From: Paraburkholderia caballeronis
GTDB taxonomy: Bacteria > Pseudomonadota > Gammaproteobacteria > Burkholderiales > Burkholderiaceae
Reading direction: 5' to 3'
Length of the DNA: 64,000 nt
Assembly (NCBI RefSeq): GCF_900104845.1
Contig: NZ_FNSR01000001.1
Span: 2,356,001 to 2,420,000 of the forward strand
Positions 54,401 to 63,300 of the stretch are shown in pieces. A program made the position numbers and the translations under genes. Under the pieces are notes generated by a model. It was not told the DNA's origin. It was given only the letters and a program-made list of their open reading frames with translations, and made no database searches. Positions within the stretch are counted from its first letter, which is position 1, and every line of letters starts with the position of its first letter.

Positions 54401-55660
54401 TTACGACGACGAAGCCGCCGCGGACTCCGACCGCCGCTTCGCATTACGCACCCTCTCCCGCTGCCCCGCGTTCACGACCCCGTCGCCGCGCGTCGAAGCC
54501 AGCACGAACCGCCGCCCGCCCATCTCCGCGCCCGACGCATTGCGCGCGTCGCGGGTCTTTTCCGCATGGGCCTGATACGCCGCCTCGATGCTCGCGGCGA
54601 TCGTCGCGCACAGGATCATCACGAAACCGACGTACAGCAGGCTGAAGTTGCGCAGTTCGTCGTGATAGCAGAACGCAAGAAAAAGCGGCACGTTGACCGC
54701 GACGCCGATCAGCAGCGACTGCCGCATCATGCCGGGCAGCCTCGGCCACGCGGTACGGACGAGTACGAACAGCAGCAGCAGGTTCAGCGCGTTGAAGCCG
54801 CCCGCGACCGGGATCCCGTAGTTGTATTCGACGCGCCAGTAACTCGACGGCGTCGCGAGATACGCGAGGTTCTCCCACAGATGGAACTGCACGACGCCAC
54901 CGGGGTTGTCCGCGTAGCGCGCCTTCACCAGCAGATTGACGACCGCCGCGACGCCGACCAGCAGCCCCTGCACGCCGAGCGTCGCGCGAACCGGCAGCGA
55001 CGCGCGCAGGAACGGATACAGCATCAGCACGAAGAACAGGAACGACTCCTTGTTGAACGTCGCGAGCGCGGTCAGTATCGCCAGCGCCACGAAACGCCCG
55101 CGCAGCGCGCAGCGCACCGCGAGCGCCATGAACAGCAGTTCGCTCAGGTCGTAGAAATAACCGCCCTCGCACATCAGCAGCGGCAGGATCAGCGCGAACG
55201 CGAGCGGCGCGAGCGCGGCGGCCACCGGGTCCGCGCCCAGGTCCCGGCACACGCCGCGCAGCGCGAACAACGCGAGCAGCAGCGCGCCGAACGCCATCGC
55301 ATAAACGAGGTAATAACGCAGCGCATAACGCGGATCGCGGGAATCCGGCGTCCCCGCATAGAACCGCGCGATCGGATGATGCGACGGGTCGTCGTCGAGC
55401 AGCAGCGTGTTGACGCGCTGCCTGACGCCGTCCGGCAGCGCGCGTTCCACGCCGTTCGCGAGCAGCGGCATCAGTTGACGGTACACGTACGGGCGATCCG
55501 CGGTGCCGTCCAGCATCTTCGGCAGCGACGCATAACCCATCCCGTCGCGCAGATGCCATTTCGTGAAATAACCGCTGAACGACGACGCCGCGGCCAGCAG
55601 ATAAACGACGATCAGCAGCAGTTGCCTGACCCCGGCATGGGAAATCGGTCGGCTCAGCAT
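54401..55660 (-). CDS. Polytopic membrane protein of unknown function (glycosyltransferase-C-like topology)
   Basis: 419 residues from the ATG at 55660, with GAGGGGA upstream. About ten membrane segments are seen. The first large loop carries acidic and His residues (LRDGMGYASLPKML, YVYRQLMPLLANGVERAL, DDDPSHHPIARF), a layout reminiscent of GT-C enzymes, which use an acidic residue in the first extracytoplasmic loop. I recognise no family. The C-terminal ~50 residues are charged and cytoplasmic. It neighbours a GT87 gene on the same strand. Confidence 0.75.
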   Translation of the reverse strand: MLSRPISHAGVRQLLLIVVYLLAAASSFSGYFTKWHLRDGMGYASLPKMLDGTADRPYVYRQLMPLLANGVERALPDGVRQRVNTLLLDDDPSHHPIARFYAGTPDSRDPRYALRYYLVYAMAFGALLLALFALRGVCRDLGADPVAAALAPLAFALILPLLMCEGGYFYDLSELLFMALAVRCALRGRFVALAILTALATFNKESFLFFVLMLYPFLRASLPVRATLGVQGLLVGVAAVVNLLVKARYADNPGGVVQFHLWENLAYLATPSSYWRVEYNYGIPVAGGFNALNLLLLFVLVRTAWPRLPGMMRQSLLIGVAVNVPLFLAFCYHDELRNFSLLYVGFVMILCATIAASIEAAYQAHAEKTRDARNASGAEMGGRRFVLASTRGDGVVNAGQRERVRNAKRRSESAAASSS

Positions 55661-55839
55661 GGTCCCCTCGCTAAATGGCCCGCGCTATCGCACAAGAGCC
55701 GCATCCATCGTATGCCGCGCCGGTCCGCGCGGCGCATCGAAACCATCCATTGCGCCCGGCCATGCAAGCGACGGCCGCATTGTCGAATGCAGGCCGTCGC
55801 ACGCAGACAGGCGAGCGGCACCGCCGTCGCCGCGCAATG

Positions 55840-57282
55840 TCATCCCCGCAAGCGTAACGACCGCATCGGCGGAAACAGTTGCCTGCCCCACGCTACGCTG
55901 CGGCCGTCCGTTTCCATCGGCGGCACCACGCGCAGATGCCTGCGCCGGCGCGGCGCGCCGCCCGATTCGAAGCGTCCCGCGTCCGCGAACGTCAGTACGT
56001 GGACGAGCACGAGCAGGATCAGCGCGCCGACCATCAGCGCGGAGCCGGGAAGCCAGTGCGCGGTCAGCGCATACGACGCCGCGAGCGCCACGAACCCCGC
56101 GACGCGCGCGGCCGAAGCCCGCAGCCGCAGCAACGCGAACGCCGCGCCGATGAACACCGTCGACGCGATCCCGTAGTGGTGCTCCCACGCGATCGGCGAT
56201 GCAATCGTGAACGTCAGCGCCGCGAGCAGGAAGTCGAGGAAACTCGATGCGCCGTGGCCGCGCCGCGGCACGAACAGCGCGGCCGCGATCATCGCCGCGG
56301 AACTGACCAGCGTGCCGATGTGCACGACCGGATCGACGCGCGGAAAACCGTGCGCGTCCCACGTGAACGGATCGCCGGTGCCGAGCAGCCGGTTCAGCAT
56401 CCCGTTCACCGACTGGTTCGCCTGATACACCTCGCCGGTGCTCGACAGCGCGCGCAGCACCGCGACGTAATCGACGTTGTTCTGCACGCCGAACGCGCCG
56501 AGCGCCGCGAGCCACCCGGTCGCGACGACCACCAGCCATGCGATCGCGAAGCCGCGCTCGCGCCGCAGCAGCGCCCACACGAAGAACAGCGAGAACTGCG
56601 GCTTGAGCAGGCAGATCAGGCCGATCAACACGCCCGCGAGCGCCCTGCGCCCGCCGAGCCACGCGCAGGCGGCGAGCGCGAACAGCAGGTCGATGCCGGT
56701 CTGGATCTGCCCGAGTTCGAGCGCGCGCATCAACGGATAAAACAGCAGCGTCGCGAGCGCGAACGCGATCGCAAGCGGCCAGCGCGCGTCGCGCAAAGGC
56801 GTCGCCTGCGCGAGCCGCAACGTCATCCACCCGGCGACGAGCACGTCGAGCGCGACGGCGATCTGGCTCGCCGCATTGAGCCCGACCTGCCCCACCTGCA
56901 CGCCGGCCGCCGACAGCAGCGCGAACGGCAGCAGGCTCGTCAGCGGATACTGGAACTTCGTGTGTTCGACGAAGAACAACTGCTCGTAGATGCGCCCGCC
57001 CGGATGCGCCTGCAGCCAGCGGTACGCGTCGATCATCACGTCCCACGAATCGCCGGCGCTGAAACCGCCGACCCACGTCGTGCCCCAGCGATACAGCAGC
57101 GTCAGCGACTGGCCGTGCGCCGGCAGCGCGTGCAGCCGGCCGAGCGCGTACAGCGCCGCGTCGAGCGCCGGCGCGAGCGCGACGAGCACGACGCAGACGA
57201 CGAACAGCGGGCTGCGCACGAACGGCGCGCGACGCGGCGTGATCTCTCGCGCGGGTTCAGCGAGCGTAGCGGGTCCACGCAT
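55840..57282 (-). CDS. GT87-family polyprenyl-phosphate-dependent glycosyltransferase
   Basis: 480 residues from the ATG at 57282 with GGAG upstream. About ten membrane helices, an acidic first loop (GDSWDVMIDAYRWLQ) and the family pattern YQANQSVNGMLNRLLG identify GT87 (DUF2029). These GT-C enzymes use a polyprenyl-phosphate sugar, typically mannose or arabinose, on the periplasmic side. The divergent neighbour encodes a UbiA-type enzyme that could make such a donor. Confidence 0.88.
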   Translation of the reverse strand: MRGPATLAEPAREITPRRAPFVRSPLFVVCVVLVALAPALDAALYALGRLHALPAHGQSLTLLYRWGTTWVGGFSAGDSWDVMIDAYRWLQAHPGGRIYEQLFFVEHTKFQYPLTSLLPFALLSAAGVQVGQVGLNAASQIAVALDVLVAGWMTLRLAQATPLRDARWPLAIAFALATLLFYPLMRALELGQIQTGIDLLFALAACAWLGGRRALAGVLIGLICLLKPQFSLFFVWALLRRERGFAIAWLVVVATGWLAALGAFGVQNNVDYVAVLRALSSTGEVYQANQSVNGMLNRLLGTGDPFTWDAHGFPRVDPVVHIGTLVSSAAMIAAALFVPRRGHGASSFLDFLLAALTFTIASPIAWEHHYGIASTVFIGAAFALLRLRASAARVAGFVALAASYALTAHWLPGSALMVGALILLVLVHVLTFADAGRFESGGAPRRRRHLRVVPPMETDGRSVAWGRQLFPPMRSLRLRG

Positions 57283-57512
57283 GGCGGGCGGCTCCTTTGC
57301 CGTATCGGGACGGCGACGAACGCGGGCTGATCGGGCCGATCCTGATGTCCCGGCGAAAAAAGTATAGTGGCCGCGCCCCGCGCGTTATGTGGCCGCGCTC
57401 ACGGTCCGCGCACGCTTTTCGCCGCCGGACCGGCCGTCGCGGCAACGTCTCCTGCCGCACATACCGCGTGCTGCACCGCATTTAATCTGCCTCTCGTCCG
57501 AAGGAGGCTCGA
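57283..57512. promoter_or_regulatory. Divergent promoter region of the GT87 and HAD-UbiA genes
   Basis: 230 bp. A TATAGT at 57363-57368 on the plus strand follows an A-run and is a possible -10 for the UbiA gene; its -35 is not convincing. AAGGAGG at 57501-57507 is the strong ribosome-binding site of that gene. Confidence 0.4.
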
Positions 57513-59027
57513 ATGCAAAGGAATCTCGCCGAAATCGATTCGACGACCCCGTATTATCTTTGGGGCACCGAAGACAGCTTCCCCGCCCGCCGTCCGTCCG
57601 GGCTCGCGGGCGACGCCGACGTCCCGCTCTGCGTCGATCTCGACCACACGTTCACGCACACCGACCTGCTGCTCGAATCGGTGCTCGTGCTGCTGAAGCA
57701 GAATCCGCTCTATGTCTTCGCGTGCCTCTTCTGGCTGCTGAAGGGCAAGGCGTGGCTGAAGGCGCAGGTCGCGAGCCGCGTGTCGATCGACGTCGCCGTG
57801 CTGCCGTACGACCGCGCGCTGCTCGACTATCTTCAGCAGGAAAAACAGAACGGCCGCAGCGTGTATCTGTGCACCGCCGCGCACTGGACCCACGCGCGCC
57901 GGATCGCGGACCACTTCGGCCTCTTCAGCGGCGTGCTCGCGAGCAGCGAATCGACGAACCTGTCCGGCCGCAACAAGGCCGCCGCGCTCGTGAACAAGTT
58001 CGGCGAGCACGGCTTCGACTACTGCGGCGACGCGCTGACCGACGTGCCGGTGTGGAAAGAGGCGCGCCGCGCGATCGTCGTCGGCAGCCGGCGCATCGCG
58101 TCGGCCGCGTCGCGCGTGAACGACCGCATCCTGTTCTTCGAGCGCAAGCGCGCGATGCTGCGCCTCGTCGTGAAGGAAATGCGCGTCTACCAGTGGGTAA
58201 AGAACACGCTGATCTTCGTGCCGCTGCTCGCGTCGCACCGCTTCACCGACTTCGACGCGCTCGCGGCGGCCGGCATCGCGTTCGTCAGCTTCTGCCTGTG
58301 CGCGTCGTCGGTGTATCTGCTGAACGACCTGCTCGACCTCGACGCCGACCGCCGCCACGCGCGCAAGTGCCGCCGCCCGCTCGCATCAGGCGAGTTGCCG
58401 ATCTCGTTCGGCATCGGCCTGTCCGGCGGGCTGCTCGTCGCGTCCGTCGCGCTCGCGGCGCTGCTGCCGTGGAAGTTCGCGCTGGTGCTGGCCGGCTACT
58501 TCGCGGCGACGCTCGCGTATTCGTTCGTGCTGAAGCGGCAGATGCTGATCGACGTGTTCACGCTCGCGGGGCTGTACACGGTGCGGATCGTCGCGGGCGG
58601 CAAGGCCGACGACATCGCGCTGTCGTACTGGCTCGTGCTGTTCTCGGGCCTGATGTTCGTGAGCCTCGCGATGGTGAAGCGCTACGCCGAACTCGACGCG
58701 GTGCGCCGCAGCGGCAAGACCGAGGCGGCCGGGCGCGGTTATTTCGCGGAGGACACGGCGATCCTCTGCGCGCTCGGCACGGCGGCGGCCTACGCGGCGG
58801 TGCTGGTGCTCGCGCTGTACATGAACTCGCCGGACATCACCGGGCTGTATCGTCACCAGCAGCCGCTGTGGGTGATGTTCGGGCTGCTGCTGTACTGGAT
58901 CAGCCGCATGTGGATGCTCGCGTTCCGCGGCAGGATGACCGACGATCCGATCATCTTCGCGGCGCGCGATCACGTGAGCCAGATCGTGATCGGGCTGTGC
59001 GTCGTCTGCGTGATGGTCGCGATCTGA
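57513..59027 (+). CDS. HAD-UbiA fusion prenyltransferase (DPPR-synthase-like)
   Basis: The protein has 504 residues. The N-terminal HAD phosphatase domain has the nucleophile motif VDLDHTFTHTD (41-51) and the acidic motif CGDALTD (171-177). After a linker, the UbiA domain has NDLLDLDADRRHARK with the metal-binding Asp motif (271-285) and a second motif region near LDAVRRSGK. UbiA enzymes of this subgroup attach phosphoribose to decaprenyl phosphate, and a separate phosphatase then removes the 5-phosphate. Here both activities may be in one chain. The substrate is inferred. Confidence 0.9.
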   Translation: MQRNLAEIDSTTPYYLWGTEDSFPARRPSGLAGDADVPLCVDLDHTFTHTDLLLESVLVLLKQNPLYVFACLFWLLKGKAWLKAQVASRVSIDVAVLPYDRALLDYLQQEKQNGRSVYLCTAAHWTHARRIADHFGLFSGVLASSESTNLSGRNKAAALVNKFGEHGFDYCGDALTDVPVWKEARRAIVVGSRRIASAASRVNDRILFFERKRAMLRLVVKEMRVYQWVKNTLIFVPLLASHRFTDFDALAAAGIAFVSFCLCASSVYLLNDLLDLDADRRHARKCRRPLASGELPISFGIGLSGGLLVASVALAALLPWKFALVLAGYFAATLAYSFVLKRQMLIDVFTLAGLYTVRIVAGGKADDIALSYWLVLFSGLMFVSLAMVKRYAELDAVRRSGKTEAAGRGYFAEDTAILCALGTAAAYAAVLVLALYMNSPDITGLYRHQQPLWVMFGLLLYWISRMWMLAFRGRMTDDPIIFAARDHVSQIVIGLCVVCVMVAI

Positions 59028-59041
59028 GCCGGGGCGCGGAC

Positions 59042-59407
59042 ATGATATCGATCCTGTTCCTGTTGTTGAGCGGCACGTGCAGCGCGATCGCGAGCATCCT
59101 GCTGAAGAACGCGAGCAGCGGCGAAGGCGCGGCCGCGCTCGCGTCGTCGTTCGCGATCGACCGGCCGATGCTGCTGCGGATCAGCGCGCTCGGCGCGTAC
59201 GGCATCGGCTTTCTGATGTACGCGCTCGCGCTGCGGCGCGTCGAGCTGCACATCGCGTATCCGCTGATGGTCGCGATCACCGTGATCGAACTGTTCGTGT
59301 TCAACGCGTGGGGCGGCGGGCTGCCGCCGCTGAAGGCGGCGTCCGGGGCCGCGCTGCTCGTGCTCGGCGTGTGCCTGCTTTATTCGTCGCAGACGACGCA
59401 CGCGTAG
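59042..59407 (+). CDS. Small four-helix SMR/EamA-like transporter
   Basis: 121 residues with four membrane segments: ILFLLLSGTCSAIASILLK, then LGAYGIGFLMYALALRRVEL, then HIAYPLMVAITVIELFVF, then a last helix. It starts 14 bp after the UbiA gene. The fold matches SMR-type and ArnE/ArnF-like proteins, which flip lipid-linked sugars or export small cations. In this setting a flippase for the polyprenyl-phosphate sugar is more likely than a drug pump. Confidence 0.85.
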   Translation: MISILFLLLSGTCSAIASILLKNASSGEGAAALASSFAIDRPMLLRISALGAYGIGFLMYALALRRVELHIAYPLMVAITVIELFVFNAWGGGLPPLKAASGAALLVLGVCLLYSSQTTHA

Positions 59408-60322
59408 GCGGCATTATTCCGTCCGAACGATCGTGATACAGGCATGCCGATTTTTAAAAAAAAAGACGCCCGGCTGCCACACGAATGCCCGCGCAAACGT
59501 ATGCGGGAAATTACCTGAGTTCCCGGAATAAAATTTTGTTGCCGCGCATTTAACATTTCGCTAGCATCCCGCCTGTCCATTTCCCGCCAGTTGATCGTTT
59601 GCTTCGCCTTTCTGATCGGTATAAACCCGGATAGGCGCGGCAAACATTCATAGGGATGCCAAATTGACGCCGCGGCCTGCGCAGGCCGCGGCGACTGCCG
59701 GCCGGCTCGATTCGACGGATCGGCGGGGCTTGGCGAACTGTCCGGACGGAGATGAGCGTCGTTTACGCCACGATGCGCGGCGATCCGGCGATATCGGTCA
59801 CGGTCATGTAAAGCATGCCGTCCTTTATTCAGTGCCCGCATTTTTCGCTTCAGAAAAAATGCACCGATGACGTAAACATGGCGAGAACCGCGCGATAGCG
59901 GGAACGCAAGTCCAGATTTTAAGCAGAACTGACACGGGGCTCGATCCCGTGTAGAAAAAATTCGACAGACAGACATTCGGGCCGGGTGAAGGGGAAAACT
60001 ACCCGGCTCCACGCAAGATCACCAAATGATCGCCCGTCGAGGCAACGAATTCGCGGACGGGCGGGCGTACGGACCAACGCCTGGGGAAATGACGTGCCAG
60101 TTCTACCCGCTCACGACCGGCTAATGGAATGGCCCGGCCGGACATCGCCGCTCGCTGCAACGCGCACCCGTTCCGCTTCGCCCCCCTCCGTCAACATCGC
60201 TTCCGCGATCATGCAAGCCGGCTGCTGATCGCCGACCCAGCGTCAATCACAGCGCGGGCAGCCGACGTTGCCCGGGAACGCGAGCGCGGCATCGGGCCGA
60301 ACGCCGCCTGGAGAGTATCGAG
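59408..60322. other. Long non-coding stretch before the giant surface-protein gene
   Basis: 915 bp with lower GC than the surroundings (AAAATTTTGTTGCC near 59530, a run of A at 59457-59464). I find no supported gene; a minus-strand frame at 59380-60012 lacks protein-like composition and a ribosome-binding site. It contains the 26-bp palindrome at 59668. The last 20 bases include GGAGAG, the ribosome-binding site of the next gene. Confidence 0.5.
59668..59693. repeat. 26-bp perfect palindrome
   Basis: The left arm CGCCGCGGCCTGC is exactly complementary to the right arm GCAGGCCGCGGCG with no spacer. It is not followed by a T tract, so it is less likely to be a terminator than a binding site or an extruding hairpin. 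Confidence 0.85.
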
Positions 60323-63300
60323 ATGAAGATCGTCAAGCAGTGGTTCGCACGCCAGAAAGATACCCGCCGAGCGGCCGCCGACCGCCCGCGCCCGCGCGTC
60401 GCGGCCGCCCCGCTGCTGCTCGCGCTGGAACCGCGCGTCGTCTACGACGCGTCGGTGGCCGCGGTCGCCGCGCAACCGCACCCGCACGAACACGCTCCCG
60501 CGGACCTCCATCGCGCGACGGAAACCCATACCGATACCGCCACGGCCAGCGCCTCGCCGGCCTCGTCCGCCGGCCGCGCATCGCAGACAGCGAGCGAGAC
60601 CGCGGGGTCCGGCCGCCACGCGAAAGCCGACGACGGCCGCGCCCCGACGAACCCGCAGGATACGCAACACCCGACGTCGAGCGCCCAGACCCAGGTCGTG
60701 TTCATCGACCCGAGCGTCGCGAACTACCGGACCCTGATCGCGGGCCTGCCAGCCGGCACGCAGTACGTGGTGCTCGACGCGAACACCGACGGCCTCGCGC
60801 AGATCGCGCAATACCTGCAGGCCCACCACGGCGTCGAATCGATCAGCCTGGTCTCGCACGGCAGCGACGGCGCGATCCAGGTCGGTTCGACCTGGCTCAC
60901 CAACGGCGACCTGTCCGGCTACAGCACGCAGCTCGCGCAGATCGGCGCGGCGATGAACGCCGGCGGCGACTTCCTGATCTACGGCTGCGACGTGGCCCAG
61001 CAGGCCGACGGCCAGGCGCTGGTGCAGAAGATCGCCGGCATCACGCACCTGAACGTGGCCGCCTCGACGGACGCGACCGGCGCGGCCGCGCTCGGCGGCA
61101 ACTGGACGCTCGAATACCAGGTCGGCAACGTCCACACCGCGCTGAACGAATCGGCCAGCGCCGAGGCGCAGTTCAACGAACTGCTCGACGTGACGACGGA
61201 AACCTACGACGCCGCGGCCAACGACAACTTCCAGGCCGTCGGCCAGTCGCAGTTTGCGCTCGACGGCCTCGTCTACACGTTCGACCAGCTCGGGAACTCC
61301 TTCGCGTACAACGATTGGAATTCGCCGAACGGGCCGACCGGCATCACGGATTCGTCCACCGACGGCGTGCTGGAGATCAACGCCGACGGCGCATCGCCGA
61401 TGCACAACGTCACGATCTCGCTCGCCAACGGCCACCTGTTCAGCCTGCAGAGCTTCGATCTCAGCTCGTTCAACGGCAACCTGTACATCCAGGCCAGCTA
61501 CGCCGACGGCTCGGAAAGCGCGCTGATCCAGATCGCCACGGCGGGCAGCTTCACCGGCAACGTATCGAACCAGAACCAGCTTGGCACCGCGTTCAACAAC
61601 ATCGTCTCGTTCTCGCTGATCGACCAGAACGACACCGGCAGTTTCAAGCCCTCGCTCGACAATCTGACGTATACCGACAACGGCCCGGCCGTCGCCACCA
61701 GCAGCGGCAGTACGTCCTGGGTGTCGAGCAACAACGGCACGGGCGGCACCGCGATGGCGGTCGATCCGGGCATCACGCTCACCGATCCCGGCTCGCCCTC
61801 GGCGAGCTCCGCCACGGTGCGCATCACCAACGTGCAGAGCGGCGACCAGCTGTCGTTCGTGCCGCAGAGCGGCATCTCCGGCAGCTACGACTCCACCACC
61901 GGCATCCTGCTGCTGACCGGCAGCGGCTCGCCGAGCATCGCCGACTGGCAGGCCGCGCTGCGGTCGATCACGTTCTTCAGCACGCAGACCTCGCCGAGCC
62001 TGTCGACCGCCACGCGCACGGTGTCGTTCTCGTTCAACGACGGCGTCGAGTCGAGCAACGTGGCCACCCGCGCCATCACCGTCACCGCCACCGACCAGAC
62101 GCCGATCGTGACCGACGGCGGCGCGGCCAGCACCGGCTACGTCGCCGGCACGGCCGCGGTCAGGATCGACACCAGCCTGCACGTCAGCGACGCGGACACG
62201 CCGAAGCTGGTCTCGGGCACCGTCACGATCGGTAGCGGCTACACGGCCGGCGACACGCTCGCGTTCAACAATTCGAACTCGACGCTGTACGGCGACATCA
62301 TCGGCTTCTACGACCCGACCTCGCACAAGCTCACGCTGACGTCGGTAACCAACAACGCCACCGTCGCGCAATGGCAGAACGCGTTCGAGGCCGTCACGTT
62401 CTCGAGCGCTTCGGGCACGTCGAGCGGCACGCGCGACATCGCGTTCGCGGTCAGCGACGGCACCGATACCAGCGCGCCGCTGCACCACAGCGTGGTGGTC
62501 ACGCTCGGCCCGACGATCAGCACCGACACCGGCTCGGCGCAGTTCGCGAGCGGCAACAACGCCACCTCGACGCCGGTCGCGGTCGATCCGGGCATCCTGC
62601 TCACCGACGGCAACAGCTCGACGCTGGTCAGCGCGACCATCTCGATCGTCGGCAACTTCCAGGTCAATCATGACGAACTGGTGTTCATCGGCAATCCGTC
62701 GACGATGGGCAACATCAGCGGCGTCTACGACAGCGGCACGGGCATCCTGACGCTGACCGCGGCCGGCGGCGCGTCGCTGCTGCAGTGGCGGACCGCGCTC
62801 GCCTCGATCCAGTTCACGAACGACCTGGTGGTGCCGTCCGCCCTGACCCGCACCGTCAGCTACCAGATCAACGACGGCACGCTGACCAGCCCGGTGGCCA
62901 CGCGCACCGTGACCGTGACGGCCACCGACCAGACCCCGGTGCTCGGCGCCGGCGGCAATACCGTCGCGTTCTTCGCCGGCGACAACGTCGCCTCGACGCC
63001 GGTCACGGTCAACAACGCCATCACCGTCACCGACCGCGACGGCGGCCCGCTGCAGCAGGCCGTGATCACCATCACGAGCCATTACGAGGCGACCGACGTC
63101 CTCGGCTTCAACAACAACAGCACCGCGCTGTACGGCAACATCTCGGCCGTCTACACGAACGGCGTGCTGACGCTGACCTCGTCGGGCAGCCAGGCCACGC
63201 TCGTGCAGTGGCAGAACGCGCTGCGGGCCGTCAGCTACACGTCCACTGCGATCACGCCGGGCAACAGCGCGCGCACCGTGAGCTTCGTGGTCAGCGACGG

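Noticed and set aside
59380..60012. 210-codon minus-strand frame in the long gap
   Set aside because: No ribosome-binding site, composition uneven, overlaps the end of the SMR-like gene and the palindrome. Not enough support.
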